64,000 nucleotides of DNA from Urechis unicinctus (lineage: Eukaryota > Annelida > Polychaeta > Xenopneusta > Urechidae). Below are positions 1 through 15,599 of this stretch, piece by piece. Below the pieces are notes generated by a model. The model did no database searches. It had not been told where the DNA came from and saw only the letters and a program-made list of their open reading frames with translations. The translations under genes and the position numbers were made by a program. Each line of letters starts with the position of its first letter. Positions within the stretch are counted from its first letter, which is position 1. The stretch spans positions 1,899,726 to 1,963,725 of the forward strand of contig CM067357.1 in assembly GCA_034190875.2 (NCBI GenBank). The letters are read 5' to 3'.

Positions 1-1400
1 AGAGTTAATAGCTTCGTTAAGAGCGCTCACTCAAGTTTTCCGCCTGAGGAAATATGTGAAGACGCCACCTGTCAGCCGAAGCGTTTTGTATAGCGTCTTG
101 TCCTACAACTTTGGAGACGTGGTTAGCTCGACCCATCAGATGACTCAATATCTATAACAAACACCAGCCCCAAGACGTTGAATCAACAGTCCCATGTGCT
201 TTTGTTGATTTCATGGTATCGTCGCCTGATGACAGGTTAGCGTAGCTATAAACTCTTTGATCAAGACCTTCACATGTCCCTGACAACAAATGTCAATATC
301 TACACCAGGCCAGTCCCCTCTCTCGAGACAGTTAGATAATCTAAAACCACCATCTAGAGCGCGGGCATGAATGATCGAGAATCGTAAACAGCACGTTTTT
401 CCCCAGACCAGGCAATTTATCAAATTAACATTATTTGTAATAGTGTACTTGTTATTTATAGCTTTTTTGAAGCATATTGTGCGACGTGATTTGGATGTGG
501 AAAGGATCTGCAACATTTTTTCCCGTCGCATCATTTGCAATGACAACAGCCCAGTATTCCCATGTGCTTTTGTTTGTGTCAAGGTAGCGCCACCTTTCGA
601 TTGCAGTGTTTTATAATTAGGGAAGCGATCCCCGCCGAACCAGTCGAAGTGAGCTATATACCCTTTGGTCAGATTACGAGGACAAGCTGGGGAAATCAAT
701 AGGGCGCTATCGGAGCGTGGAAGGGCGACGGAGCGGAGAGAATCCAGATGCAATGTGAATGCAATGAACTTGCTAATTGTTTATAAAAGCGTGATTTTCT
801 CGTTGTGAACGCGATTGACCTGTTAACCGTTTCAAAAGAGCCTCGCGTTCCGGTGTAGAAACAGCTTCTGTGAGGGACATCAGATCCTTGCATAAGATCG
901 AGTGTCGTTAAATTATGTCTTTTAGGGGTGGGGGGGGGGGGGGGGGGAGACGGGATTGAAATAAGATACTAGGCGTATAAACCGGGTATTATGTTTGCTG
1001 CTGAGGCAGCTCGTCTTTCTATATAACATGCGACTACTGCAAACGAATTGCCGTAACTCACTAATGGTTGTGGCCATGGCGACATCTTCTGTTGCTGCGG
1101 CCTCCATTGATATACGCCATTAATGCATTTATTAGCATGAAGACTAGGATTTCAAAACAATTTAATGTAATATTTCAATGTATTAAGCTCTCTGAAACAT
1201 TTGTGCACTGCTAATTAATTCCCTGTTACTGAAGCCAGCTCACTGACAAATCAGATCATGCATTAAGATTGCTTGCGAACTTGTTAAGGATGGTATAGAT
1301 TATGGTGATGAAAGCGAGTTGGCGAATAACATCCTGGTCGTTCAGAAATAAGGTTGAAGCGGGCTGGATCACAGGCGTTTGGTTCTCGAGGCAAAATTTC
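1..1400. other. Non-coding stretch with an imperfect short direct repeat
   Basis: I see no convincing gene here. Open frames are short, overlap on both strands and resemble nothing I know. About 40 bp near 189-230 recurs imperfectly near 558-600 (both begin with CCCATGTGCTTTTGTT). A homopolymer G tract lies at 930-947. Confidence 0.5.
930..947. repeat. Poly-G tract (18 G)
   Basis: An uninterrupted run of G. Similar homopolymer tracts occur at 9394-9412 (C), 24514-24526 (G), 38848-38865 (C) and 50988-51000 (C). Their lengths are prone to assembly error. Confidence 0.9.
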
Positions 1401-1419
1401 CGAGCACAGAGCCGCTTCC

Positions 1420-1530
1420 GAGAACAGAGTCGCTATCAATATTGCCAAGCTTCTAAGTCGCTATCTGTATTTCCAAGCTACCTACATAGCCGCTATCTAT
1501 ATTCCTAAATATAGACAGCGGCTAGGCGCT
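1420..1530 (+). repeat. Degenerate copies of the 28-bp minisatellite unit
   Basis: Three or four diverged copies of a GTCGCTATCTRTATTGCCAAG-type unit are visible. The same unit forms the large array at 42139-43271. In both places it lies just upstream of the same dispersed repeat (1780-2900 and 43400-43900) and then of a PAN/C-type lectin gene. This short stretch therefore looks like an unexpanded or decayed paralogue of that array. Confidence 0.65.
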
Positions 1531-1779
1531 CGTGCGCTTGGCTTTGGGAAACGAACGGGCTAGATCAACGAATCCCTCGCTGCGAAATTTAGTTCAGCTA
1601 AGTGTAGTGTGATGTAGTTATGCGTATTGCGCCAAGAAGTGGTGACCAATCTATGTAATTTCCGTCCCCTGTTACATCCTGATGGATATCTAAGCTGCAG
1701 CATGTTCTTCCTCTCGTATGTAGATATTACGTTTTCTCTGTTTGGGCAAAGCATATGATGTGTGCTTTTATTGCATTAA

Positions 1780-2900
1780 TGAAGATAATTAAATTCACTC
1801 AAATTCTCTTCAATCTCTGCACAATTATGTATTATTATGTTTTTGTCCCCGCTTGTTAGGGCGCCGTGCAATTGATGCATTTAGCTTTAAGTGGTCTCTG
1901 CCTGTGCAAGTCAGTTTTTTTACGTAAAAATACTATACAATGCCTGTGTATAACTGACTCCAGCTCAATTTTGGGTGAACTTCCGGTCAGATGCGGAAAT
2001 GTTTTACTGACGGTGTAAAGAATGTGGTGCAAAACATTGCCAAAACTTAGCTCTAGTCGAACCATTATTTATTCATAGTTTGTTCTGTCATCTACCACAA
2101 CGAAAAATGGAAAATACAAGAGAGCAGTTAGGGCTTCAGTCTTTGACTTAGAGTACATGTTTAGCATGTTCAAACACAATAACAACACCGTGCGCTATGC
2201 AACGAACCCTAATTCAATATTCAGTATTTATTCGATGGTACAAGTCCCCATGTAATGGTGAAATATATTGGCGTTATGAAATACTACAAATATTTCCAGC
2301 GCAACACGGGCGAGTCGACAATCACTATTTCATTAGCGCCACGCTCACTCTCACTCCCAAACTCATCCTCTGAATCGCGCACTCACATGCGCACTTATTA
2401 TCGCACTTTATTCTTACTCATTCTTGCACTTATTCATTCGCTCACTTGGGCACAAACTAATTCATATAGGCCTACTAATTCACGCACTCATTCAATCAAG
2501 TCTTGAATCTCTGACACACTGACTCATTCGCTTACTCGGTGACATTCTCATTTACTCACTCACTCACCCCCTTTTATACTCACCAGTGGACATACTATTT
2601 TGGGTACCGCTCCTCTTGTGCTGCGCGAATGACTCACCAAACCTAAAACATGGTCATTTGGAGCATTGTCGCTAACGAGGATTCCTCGCTTCATTGAAAT
2701 GTTCCACAACCTCATATCCAAGTGCGTCAGGTAATAATAATAACAACATTATGGTGTGTATGGTGAGTGTGCAACTAGCGGGGGGCGACAATGGTTGAAC
2801 ACGACGAATTCGAACAACAGTTCCAGCAAAATTAATAAACAGCTAAACAGGTTAATGGACAGCATCATTTACCGCGCATACGGGTCTGGTACCTGCTCTG
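1780..2900. repeat. Dispersed repeat 'a', copy 1, with CTCACT-rich low-complexity segment
   Basis: The block containing AATTGATGCATTTAGCTTTAAG, the TTATTTATTCATAGTTTGTTCTGTC segment region and the later CTCACT/ACTCA-rich stretch is paralleled at 12390-13480. Parts recur at 29060-29230, 30080-30720 and 43490-43900. Copies are diverged with small indels, so this is an old family or a set of segmental duplicates. The 12404-12757 copy is open for 118 codons but resembles no domain I know; here that frame is broken. Confidence 0.65.
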
Positions 2901-2979
2901 GCCCTTACCCTGCCACCGCTTAAAGATTAATAAAAATCCATTTTGTGAATAGGAGGGATTCACATTTATTCTGGGAAGA

Positions 2980-3620
2980 ATTCCACCCCCATATTTCACC
3001 CGTCAGGAATTATAATAATGATTGAGATCACGGTCGCGGTGGAAGAGTGACTGGAGAGGCAAGGAATCCATGTACCCAACATGCTTCACTCAGAATGATT
3101 GTGATTATGATCGTGATCACTGTCGCGGTGGAACACTAGGCAGAGAACAGTGCAGAAGTATTCTGCAATCTACAACCATTTTCGTGCAAAGGTGCCGAAA
3201 GAAGACAGAGCCCCTGGTCGCCAGGCTTCCTCCTTTCCTTAAGTATATTTCTGTGTGACAAGGATGGTGGCAAAGAGCAACTTTTCTCAGAGGCACGCCC
3301 TAAAAAGCATCCCTCCTTCTACCACATATTCAGCAAACATCAAAGAGCTGTCACGAAGCAAAGATCTATTTAGCATCAGAGATCCACCATACAATACAAA
3401 CAGTCCACACATCTTACATCCAACATTCATTGCAGATCCACCGTAAACTAAGGGGTCGTTGTATAGCATACATCGAATTTATATTACAGATTCGCCTTGC
3501 ACCACACATGCCTCGAACAGTACACGTCCATTTATTATTGCATACCTACAATGCAATACACGTTCCCTAAACTGCATACATAAATAGCTACGTCCTAGGA
3601 CTGACACTGTATTCAAATAC
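2980..3620. repeat. Dispersed repeat 'b' (degenerate GATCACGGTCG / ACAGATCCACC motifs)
   Basis: At 2991-3140 the motif ATTGAGATCACGGTCGCGG and a relative (GTGATCACTGTCGCGG) recur; they match 13921-14045. At 3320-3600 an irregular series of CAGATCCACCATACAATAC-like motifs resembles 26790-27290. No coding content is seen. Confidence 0.5.
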
Positions 3621-3659
3621 ATGTAAGGCTCTGAGGACGTGATTCAAGCAATATCCCAA

Positions 3660-4143
3660 CTAATCTCCGTCTTTGATGCTATAGGTATGCGATCGCTGAC
3701 TACGTCATCCTTTTATCACAGGGTGATTACTTAGTGTTTATAGATGCATTGTGCTTTATTGTCATTTTATTATGTAGATATCATTTGTATATGACTATTC
3801 TGATGCTCGCAACAACTGAGTGGTGTTTCATAAGCATATCATGCCATGGCAAGATAGTTGAGGATTGGTCCTGTTCAACGAACGCACTCATTGTTCATGA
3901 TAGTGTGTACACGTAAACAAATGCGGCGCAGGAGTTATGACAGCAGCGTGCGAAATTAATGTTTGGTGGGAATGCATATGCTTTCTAGCTTTATATGATT
4001 TATTCAATATTTCTATGATCTTTTTGTGTTACTAGCCCAAGCCAACTTCAACTCAGAGAAACGTAGCCTCACCGAGCTTATCACTGAGAGCAAGGGAAAA
4101 CGAATAGGCGACTTTGTAGGACTCAACAGTTTCTTCCTGCAAG
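3660..4143 (+). promoter_or_regulatory. Upstream region of the lectin gene (conserved between copies)
   Basis: From about 3930 to the start codon at 4144 this sequence is closely paralleled upstream of the second lectin copy (44870-45055), including GCGTGCGAAATTAATGTTT and AGCCCAAGCCAACTTCAAC. It therefore probably contains 5' UTR and proximal promoter. The 3660-3900 part resembles 27960-28180. No TATA box or other core element is assigned. Confidence 0.4.
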
Positions 4144-6455
<2,312 letters not shown>

Positions 6456-6499
6456 TATCATCACGCTCGATCTGTGTGACACTATCTGATTTATGACAA

Positions 6500-8380
6500 T
6501 TGATTAGTGACGATTGGGCTGTTTATTTCGTGTATTTCTCGGACATGTTTTGATTAAAGCACATATATGTGCGTGGTTGCAACATCAGCTTCACTCATTA
6601 TTCACTTATTAGGAACAAATGTTGATGAATTTTCAACATTGACTACTATGGAAGCAGTTTTACACCGGGCACTATTGTGACAGCTTCTAACTATCTAACT
6701 ATCTGACCAATATATTGGATGAAATATCACTTAATCGTTATCTCCCGCACGCTTGCAACTCACATCAGCCTTTTTTAGCAGCCAGCGTAGACAGTTTTGT
6801 GTCACATACATTTACTGCTCGGTTCAATTGCCTCTCGGGGCAACTTTATCGCAGGCCAATCAGACAAACACTGCTGCTGTGTGAGATATGCAATTGCCCA
6901 TCCGAACCAGCACACAAATGATATCCTCCTGCTGACTCTCAATGCCCCGTCCAGCAGCAGATATCCTCCTGCTGACTCTTAATAATAGAAGACTGAGGTT
7001 GAGCTGAAGAGAATATGTCGTACCGAAACCTAATATTCCATTGTTTGCATAGTGACTTGATCTATATCAATTAGTGCCAGGGTGGACTTGGCATAGCGTA
7101 AGCATGTGTCATATTCGTTTGGTGAACAGCACAGATCAACGCACGAAAAAGGCACATATTGCTCTGTGTGGATAAAACGAAGCCTAAACACCATACCCTT
7201 ATATATTGCGTTTCCGTGTTTCCCTTCACTTTCTCAGCGAAAAAATGTGAAACTTGTCCTACTTCGATTAGGTCGATTCGAGCAGAAAGTTTGGTTTCTT
7301 TGTGTCTTACTGATAAAATCATGCTTTTTGTGTGTTGGTTTTTACTATTATGTGATGTAGGTGTTGTGATTCATTTCTGCTTTCTTTGTGTAAATACATC
7401 CTTGAGCATGCTTCAGATCTAAGTAAAAGTTTAAGACATTGATGCATTATATGAAAACCAGGTCATTGCATAGGTTATGCTATGTGTAGAAAATTATGCT
7501 TATGAAGGGTTTTCATTAGTTTTGAAATCTTAAAATACTAATTGCTGTATCCAGAGAGAACAAACCACTGATAATTCCCACCTATAAAGCAAACGTCATT
7601 CCCAGTGTCTTTCAAAAGTCTTTGCGCTAGGCGTAGATCGATTAAATTTTGTTTACTTTGGTGGTGATACCGTCTTGGCACACGTCACCAGTTACTTGAT
7701 GATAAAAATGCACGTTTTGGTGAATCGTGTGCCATGTAAAAAGTTGCTCAGACTGCATGTTTCAGTTGGTCGTTAATCAAGTGAGTAAACCTGAAGAACT
7801 CAATTGAAGAAGCATACTCTTCAAAACACACCAAAAGAAAAAATTGCTGTCGCTGTTTAAAACAAGGTCTATACAGCGGGATCTAGTGACCATTATATGC
7901 TCTCTATAACCGAACATAAAAGCAGCCTTGCTACACTCAGTGTACTAAATCTTACACGAACAAGGTATCTGTTTTAGGCACCTTTCAACTGAAGGATTAT
8001 TATACAGGTTGATGACTTATTAAATGAGAAGGGAATGTGGTCGCAATGTGATGCTCTTTTTTTCTCGTAAAATCTCACAGGACTACGCTTTCAAAACACT
8101 TAGATAAACGAGGTAAAGTGTTGTTTTTCAAATTTTAGAAAAAATTAATGGGGCCACGTTTATATATCTTAACGACCTGGAGATAAATCTAGTCGATTTC
8201 ACAACTTTGACAAAGTGGCATTACAGCCTTATCTATTTGGTGATTTACCATATGATTGCCCCATGGGATGCTTTAGGAGAATCGCAATGCACAAATCATA
8301 AACGATGCGGCATTAAATGCATAGCCAGGATATGGCGCATGACAAATAGCAGTATGTAATCTCATCTACAGCGGCTGTAT
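6500..8380. other. Intergenic, no gene recognised
   Basis: AT-rich. Open frames are short and overlap on both strands. An imperfect direct repeat of ATATCCTCCTGCTGACTCT occurs at about 6920 and 6960. Nothing else is supportable. Confidence 0.5.
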
Positions 8381-8384
8381 AAGT

Positions 8385-8610
8385 GTGACATGTGTGGAGA
8401 GAGTTTTAATGTTTCTGGTTATCTAGGATCCCAAATACTCACGCGCACGGGAGTGATGCCATTTAAGTGCGACATTTGTGAAGAGTGATTTTTTCAGGAT
8501 CTAACCCTATAAAGGTGTCAAATATTTATGTTAAAAGTTCACGCCATACCAGGCATCTCAGAACACATATGGGGAAGCACACAGAAGATAGGACAATGTC
8601 AATATCATTT
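8385..8610 (+). pseudogene. C2H2 zinc-finger remnant
   Basis: The frame reads LYKCDMCGESFNVSGYLG, then PFKCDICEE and a stop. Further on, RHLRTHMGKHTEDR appears in another frame. These are the C-x2-C, linker and H-x3-H pieces of C2H2 fingers, with damaged histidines and a broken frame. It is probably debris of the zinc-finger family seen intact-looking at 39576-40085 and 48393-49324. Confidence 0.65.
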
Positions 8611-8619
8611 TGGTGGGTA

Positions 8620-10630
8620 GTAAATTAGCCGGAATACATAAAGCGACTAACATTGGGAAGCTGTCTCAATGTGTTATTCCTGGAATGTATTTTATTGATC
8701 TGCGAAAAAAGCAATCAAATGATTTGCCTGAGGACAGGGTTCTCCAAGAATAAATATGTTAAACAGAGTGCATAAATGTTTTAGTTACATAGATAACAGA
8801 TTACATATCATATCGTTTGCTGTGCGGTTATTGTGTACATGCGGATAAAGCAGGCTGATATTATATCAACCATGTTCATTGTGTGCCGGTATTAGTGTCA
8901 ACGCAATCCAATTAAGGGACATTGCTGTCACATCAAAGGATTTAAAATGTGGAGATAAAATTTAGTGATTATAAATAATGCCACCTGTAAGGGAAGGGTT
9001 ATAAAGAATAAGTATGATTCATAAGAGCATAAAGGTCTGAATAATATATGTGTGGAACAAAGGCCTGTATGGAAAACGACACTTAAATGAAATTTTCTAA
9101 ATACCGGTCTAACGTTAACGGGACAGGAAAAAGCCCTAGTGCACCTGACCCAGTCAACCCCTCGTTCAACCAATCAAGACTCATACTTACACCCCGTAAT
9201 AAACATGAATCAAATCAGTTTATTCCATAGTTAGGGACATACTTTGAAGCGCTAATTACATTCATGAGGAAATACTAATCTTTCCAAAGGAGAATGATCA
9301 AACTAGGAAGTCAATAAGATGACAGCAAATCATAGCCCTTGCGGTCACATTGGGAATTTCATTTTAATAGCTAAATGGAGTATCTGGTATACGCCCCCCC
9401 CCCCCCCCCCCCAACCCGAATACTGTGTGCAACAGCAGCAAGTTCATGTAAAAAGAACAATAGCTAGAACATTTACTACTGCACGATAGAGAGCACTCAT
9501 CATTGACATCCTACCATCATACTTTTCTAATACTAGCATTTACTATATCTTGACCTGCGACTCTCTCAAAAGACCAGCCGAGGGATGAGTCGGGCGTGGA
9601 GATATAGATGAAAGTGATTGCATCTGGATTGTAGACAAGAAAGCACTGAACATAAACATGCTGGTTTGATGTAGCAGCGGTATTTGATGGACTGTCCCTA
9701 CACAGACAGTAGGGGTAAGTTTTGGGGAAATATAACGAATGTACAGTACAGTAGCTGGTGACATTTAAGCGCTGGAATTAGTGGCACTTTGTTGGTCGAT
9801 GATGGAAGTGTATATTCGATTAAACCCATACACGATATAGTATGTGTACATGCGGGGAGAAGATCTTACAACGTCCAACTTGTGTAACCATTGTTGCTCT
9901 ACAGTTACTGACCATTCTGCCGACGAGCTCAGCTAAAAGAATAATCTCGGTGAGCTTTAGTCATTAGTGACCACACTTTGTAAGATCTGTCCAGTGGAAT
10001 GAGTAAATCGAGACTGTTTACTTGTTTGCACACGCAGAACCCCGTGCCTCTTGTGAAGAGGAAGTGTTGTTGCCTATCTCCACCCCTGACCGGCCAAATT
10101 ATATACTTGAGTTATCCAAAACAAACAGACCACACACATACCTCGCCATTGCAAAATAATCGACACCTTGTTATACCTGGTGTCACAAATACCGACCCAT
10201 TCATATACCGAAATTCAACAAAAACGTCCATATCTCCGCAGCACATTCCTTGTAGCCACTCCCGCCCACCCCACCAGCGTTTTGCATGCTGCACCCTCTG
10301 CACCCTCTGTTCTAGTGCTTACGTTTGGTAGCATGATAATGCGCACATATCATGGGCTGCCATAGCGTCCTTCATTCTGGGCCGCCTGAATTATCAGGAT
10401 ATATTCTTCTGCAGTTAATGCTATAATCAACGTACACAGCGGCAACTGCCAGAGTCGATGTTGGTGAATATTAATCTGATTTAATCGTCAAATTGTACTG
10501 AGAGCAATAGAAATAATTAACTTGACAAAAATCTCGAGTGGAGGCCAGCAACTGCACAGTTATACTCACACAAGGATCGCGTCATAAGCAAGTGCACGAC
10601 TTTTGCAAAGCGTACATACGCCAAAATTAG
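8620..10630. other. Intergenic, no gene recognised
   Basis: Contains the poly-C tract at 9394-9412. A 110-codon frame at 9999-10331 starts with ATG but has low-complexity, cysteine/proline-rich composition, overlaps open frames on the other strand and matches no family I recognise. I do not call it a gene. Confidence 0.45.
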
Positions 10631-10636
10631 ATCACA

Positions 10637-10916
10637 ATGTCTAGTTATTGTTTTTTGATTGTTTTCTTTCATCTTTTTCTGGTGGCCGATTCAGGAAATA
10701 TCGACGCGAGATTCTGTTTTGGCGGACAGGCTGTTACAAGTAAACGTGACTAGTAAGTTGCAATGTGCACCGCTCTGTCTCCAGAACACATGCTGTGAAA
10801 GAGCTGTGTATTTCCCAGTACATACTAGCAACTACGCCTATAATGATAGAAAAGCTCTACTGTTCAGGGTAGAATTGGAGGAACTGATTACGAACATCAT
10901 ATATACATGTATGCCG
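10637..10916 (+). pseudogene. Broken PAN/Apple-like first exon
   Basis: ATG at 10637 opens a signal-peptide-like stretch (SSYCFLIVFFHLFLVADS) in one frame. The PAN-like cysteine segment (SKLQCAPLCLQNTCC) continues in another frame from about 10720, so a frameshift separates them. A CCG|GTGAGT donor follows at 10916/10917, matching the exon 1 end of the lectin genes in layout though not closely in sequence. No downstream lectin exon was found nearby. A more decayed relative lies at about 37460-37630. Confidence 0.55.
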
Positions 10917-10919
10917 GTG

Positions 10920-11880
10920 AGTATGAACATTAGATTCAACCTGAATGTATTTCACTCACAGTGTGTTTAAGGTGACGCATTATTGCAAAGCACATGAGAA
11001 TGATACTCACATTTTTGTTCCCTGGTTGATACCTCAAGATTTTATCATTCGATTTGAGAATGTTCACGGCATCAACAATTATCCAGCAAACTAGGATATT
11101 AATATAGCTTTGAAGAAGATATTTAAAAATAAATACCAGCCCGCAATAATTGCTAACACAAAGGAATAATGTATTTTAGTCACAGTCCCTAACAGCAGAT
11201 AGTTTATTATACACGCGACGCAGTACAAAGATTATTACCAGCCTTTCAGTTCAACTACATAATTTACTAATCGGTCTATGTTATTAGACAGACATAAACC
11301 AATTATTGCTAAAGAAAAATAAGTATATATTAACGGTGCACCTGACGGCAGGGAAAAAAATTATGGGAGAATGACACCTTGTTCTTTAGTTCTCAGGAAA
11401 GAAGAAGGTAGGAAGAGATAGGGACGGAACAGTTAAGTGGCTAGGTTAGCCGCCATCAAGTCGAGAGATGGCTGGTTGAAATCAACATCTAGAGTAATCC
11501 TGTTAACGCACACCCGTCATAAAACGAATATTTAATCCTTGGCCTCATCTGAGATCGTAAATTTAATTCGATTCACTGTTTCTACACGGAAATACCTATT
11601 GCAATGGTTGCCGTTCCATACACATGCTTGTAACTGAAATGTTACAAGGCAAGTTTTCGCACAATAACAATAGAATTGACTGCAGTATGGCTCTATTCGT
11701 TAACCTTGCTGTCTAGGTGGCTGGTGAGATGGGTAATTTTAACCAGGCGCAGTAGTAATCATGCAACAGAAATCATCCTGGATTAAACGTTTCGGATCTT
11801 TAACAAAACTCTGTACTCTTAAATACCTCACAATTATTCTGCCAGTACAATAATTGTCATGAGCTGTGTAGTTGTTGCCT
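10920..11880. other. Intergenic, no gene recognised
   Basis: AT-rich sequence with no open frame worth reporting. It ends at a minisatellite. Confidence 0.45.
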
Positions 11881-11883
11881 ATG

Positions 11884-12245
11884 TGGCATCCTGATCTATT
11901 TTCTTGTTGACTAGATGGCAGCCTGGCCTATTGTCTTGCTGACTAGGTGGCAGTCTGACCTATTTTCTTGTTGACTAGGTGGCAGTCTGACCTACTTTCT
12001 TGTTGACTAGGTGGCAGTCTGACATATTTTCTTGTTGAGTAGGTGGCAGTCTGACCTTTTTCCTTGTTGAATAGGTGGCAGTCTGACCTATTTTCTTATT
12101 GACTAGGTGGCAGTCTGATCTATTTTCTTGTTGACTAGGTGGCAGTCTGATCTATTTTCTTGTTGACTAGGTGGCAGTCTGACCTATTTTTTGTTGACTA
12201 GGTGGCAGTCTGACCTAATTTCTTGATGACTAGATGGCAGTTGTC
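11884..12245 (+). repeat. Minisatellite, about 31-bp unit, roughly 12 copies
   Basis: Tandem units of the type TTGACTAGGTGGCAGTCTGA followed by CCTATTTTCT. Units differ by single substitutions and small indels, and the terminal copies are the most diverged. It sits about 150 bp upstream of dispersed repeat 'a' copy 2. Confidence 0.9.
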
Positions 12246-12389
12246 CTATGTTCATTTAGGGTGCTCACTTGACTTTCCACGTATGTCACATTTTTATGGT
12301 CTTTCATCAGTATGTGTCCTCATATGAACTGTAAGAAGACGTTTTCGAGAAACTGTCCACACCTATGTCTGACTTTACAGCGTGTAGAT

Positions 12390-13480
12390 AAAAACATGTT
12401 CCATTGGAAGCAATTGATTCATTTTGCTTTAAGTTGCCTCTGCCTGCTCAAGTAATTTTTACGTTAAAATACTGCTGTACAATGCCTGTATATACTAACA
12501 TCAGCTCCATTTTAGATAAACTTTCAAGCGGACGCGCAAATGTTGTACCCATTAGGAATGTGACGCTAAACGTTACCATTGAGTACCAACAAAAGGTGAA
12601 AATAACAACAGATAGCTCTAGTCGAAGCATTATTTATTCATGGTTTGTTCTGTCATCTAACACAACGAAAAACGGGGAAAACAAGAGAACAGTTAGGGCT
12701 TCAGTCTCTGACTTAGCATACATGTTTAGCATGTTCGAACACAAGTCTTCGGAATCATAGAAGTCAATAGCAACACCATTTCCAAAGAACCCTAATTCAA
12801 TATTCAGTATATGTTCCATTTAACAAGACCTCATGTTATGGTGAAATATATTGACGTTATGAAAAACAGCAAATATTTCCAGCGCAACACGGGCGAGTTG
12901 ATATTTACTATTTCACTAACGCAGCTCACTCTCACTCACAAACTCCCAAACTCATCCACTGAAACGCGCACTAACATGAGCACTTATTATCTCACTATAT
13001 TCTCATTCACTCTTGCACTCATTCATTCTCTCACTTGGACACAAACTAATTCGTATACTAATTCACACACTCATTCAATCAAGTGTTAAATCACTGACAC
13101 ACTGCCTCATTCGCTTACACGTTGACATTCTTGTTTACTTACCACATCATGAACTCACTCACTCACCCGCTTATGAACTCACCCATGGACACGGTTACTT
13201 TTTTACTGCGTAAACGACTCACCAAACATAAAACATGGCCATTTGGAGCGTTGTCGCTTACGAGGATTCCTCGAAATGTTTCACCTGCTCATGTCTTACT
13301 GCGTCAGGTAATAATGATAACAATATTATGGTGTGTTTGGTGAGTTTACCAAGTAGCGAGGGGGTGACATCGGTTGAACACGACGAATTCGAACAACAAT
13401 TCCAGCAAAATAGATAACAACTAAACAGGATAATGGAAATCACCATTAACCGCGCATACGGGTCTGGTACCTGCTGTGGT
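12390..13480. repeat. Dispersed repeat 'a', copy 2
   Basis: Parallels 1860-2900 almost end to end: GAAGCAATTGATTC..., CTCTAGTCGAAGCATTATTTA, then the CTCACT-rich stretch, then GACGAATTCGAACAACA. An open frame at 12404-12757 (118 codons, with N-glycosylation-like NVT/NIS sites) lies inside it. It could be a fossil exon, but I recognise no domain and the other copies are frame-broken. Confidence 0.65.
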
Positions 13481-13899
13481 CCTCACCCTGCCACTGCTCA
13501 AATATGAAATTCCATTTACCGATCATGGGTAATTTCGTCGCTTGCCTTGTTAACCACGGATACGGAATGATCAGTGCAGTGCTGTGAGTGTGTTACGGTC
13601 AGAGACACCTAAGAGCAGATGATATCATCATATTTAGGTTTGATAGCTAGCCAGCGAAATGTACTGAAATGTCCGAGCATTCCAGATGCATTAGTTTTTC
13701 TTTTCTACTACTTGTAACCCATTAGAAGGGAGGAGGCAATTTTGCTTTTAAACTGCTCTAGTCTTTGTTACCACGCAAATATGCCGCATAATTCTAATTC
13801 ATCCGAGCAGCGTTAATCAATAATCAGTACAAAGACACGCTTACCGCGAATAAGAAAGCTTGGAATAGGAAGGCTACAATTGGATTCTCGGAAGAATTC

Positions 13900-14170
13900 T
13901 ACGCCCATACTTCACACGGCATGAATTATGATAATAATCGAGATCACGGTCCCAGTGGAACATTAGCAGGAGAAGGAGGGAATCCATACACCCAACATGC
14001 TTCACTCAGCATGAATTATGATAATGATTGAGGTCGTGGAAGAAGTGGAGCACAGACATGAAAGTGAGGGCATTCAAATACTTGATACAATCCTCCGCAC
14101 TGAAGTCAAACATCATGAATAATTAATTCCGCTCATTGCACCAACTAACACTAATACAGCGAGAAGAGGT
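13900..14170. repeat. Dispersed repeat 'b', copy 2
   Basis: Matches 2991-3140 (ATTATGATAATAATCGAGATC and CACGGTCCCAGTGGAACA). Sequence at 14090-14160 (AAACATCATGAATAATTAATT) is also paralleled at 26460-26520 (AAACATCATAAATAATTTATT). Confidence 0.5.
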
Positions 14171-14962
14171 AAATTGGTGACGATTATGTTTAAATGCTCG
14201 TGTAATGGATGGGTGTGCGTTCATGAGCTAGAGAGTGTCAAGGTTCTGGTGAATTTTACCTGTAAGTGCTCTTCACCTCTTGTTTAGTGCTTTATGAGCC
14301 CTTTGAAGTTTATTACAAAAGTGTCAACAAGAGTTAATGGTTTTATTCCAGATCTATAACATAATATATAGAGCGTTTTTGTCTCCGATTGTAACAATGA
14401 AACCTACTAGATGGACGATAATATACGGCAATCAGCACCAGACGTTCCTAGTATTCCTATGGTGCTGTGTTTTACCCACTATCATCGCACATAGGTAAAA
14501 TTTTTTAAGTGCCGCTTATTTTGACAAGAAATTGAAAAAGGTCACGTAACTATTTAAAACAATGATACAACGTTGTGCAAAACTATGAGAGCCTTTACTA
14601 TGCATTGTCCGTGTTGCCGATGAATTACCAATAAAATATAGAAGCTTACAACAGCCACAACGTTGTCAGCTTAAGGGATCCCTTGCGTCCTGTGGTGGGG
14701 TTGTATTGGCTGCATAAACTTCAAAACTGCTCCACAAAAGATAAATAATGTTGGTGCATGGAAATGCATTAATTCGCTAAAAGCACATTTAAACATTCAG
14801 ACACCAAAGTGTTTTATACTGAGGTAAGCTAAATATGTACGAAAACATATACAAGCAAACCACTCATAAATTTAGAGATGATATTTAAATAACACGAGCG
14901 ATACTGCAATACTATGCATATAATTAGGGTTAACTTTAACCCAACAGCCGGCACTGTTCTTC

Positions 14963-15325
14963 TCAATTTGTCGATAAAGAATTCATAGTACTCGTTTTGA
15001 GTAACGTTTTCGTTTGGAATAGACTCAGGGTCATTCTACGAAACGCCAGACTCAAACCAATATATGTGAAAAAATTAACGCATAAATTAATAATGAGCAA
15101 ATCGTACTGAATGATAATAAGCCCTTCCATTCGGAAAGTGAAATGCCAAGAATTTGCAGTCTGATGCAAAAGTCTGATGCCGAAGTCAACTGTTTGGGTC
15201 ATAAAGAAGAATATTATGATAGCTACGCTGATAAGAACCAGTCTGTGTTGGGCTTTCTGGGTACAATTTGCGCTGCTTTCAGCAATTGCTAGTCGTTTTG
15301 TTCGATTACGGCCAAGACTTTGTAT

Positions 15326-15327
<2 letters not shown>
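14963..15327 (-). pseudogene. 5'-truncated rhodopsin-class GPCR copy (TM6-TM7 and tail)
   Basis: The minus-strand frame carries the end of the third intracellular loop, TM6, TM7 and the C-terminal tail of a receptor closely similar to the intact GPCR at 34235-35401. Shared stretches include [29 protein letters not shown] and MTLSLFQ. The match stops abruptly at about 15327, where a (TA)n tract begins. Sequence beyond the tract (15553-15620) is unrelated to the receptor. The frame is not otherwise broken, but TM1-TM5 are missing, so it cannot be a working receptor as it stands. Confidence 0.8.
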
Positions 15328-15556
<229 letters not shown>

Positions 15557-15599
15557 ACGATTGCTACCATTTCGCTTCAAAAGACCGACCATTTTGTCG

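Noticed and set aside
9999..10331. 110-codon frame
   Set aside because: Low-complexity composition, overlapping open frames in other phases, and no recognisable domain or splice context.
12404..12760. 118-codon frame as a gene
   Set aside because: It lies within a dispersed repeat whose other copies are frame-broken, and I recognise no domain.
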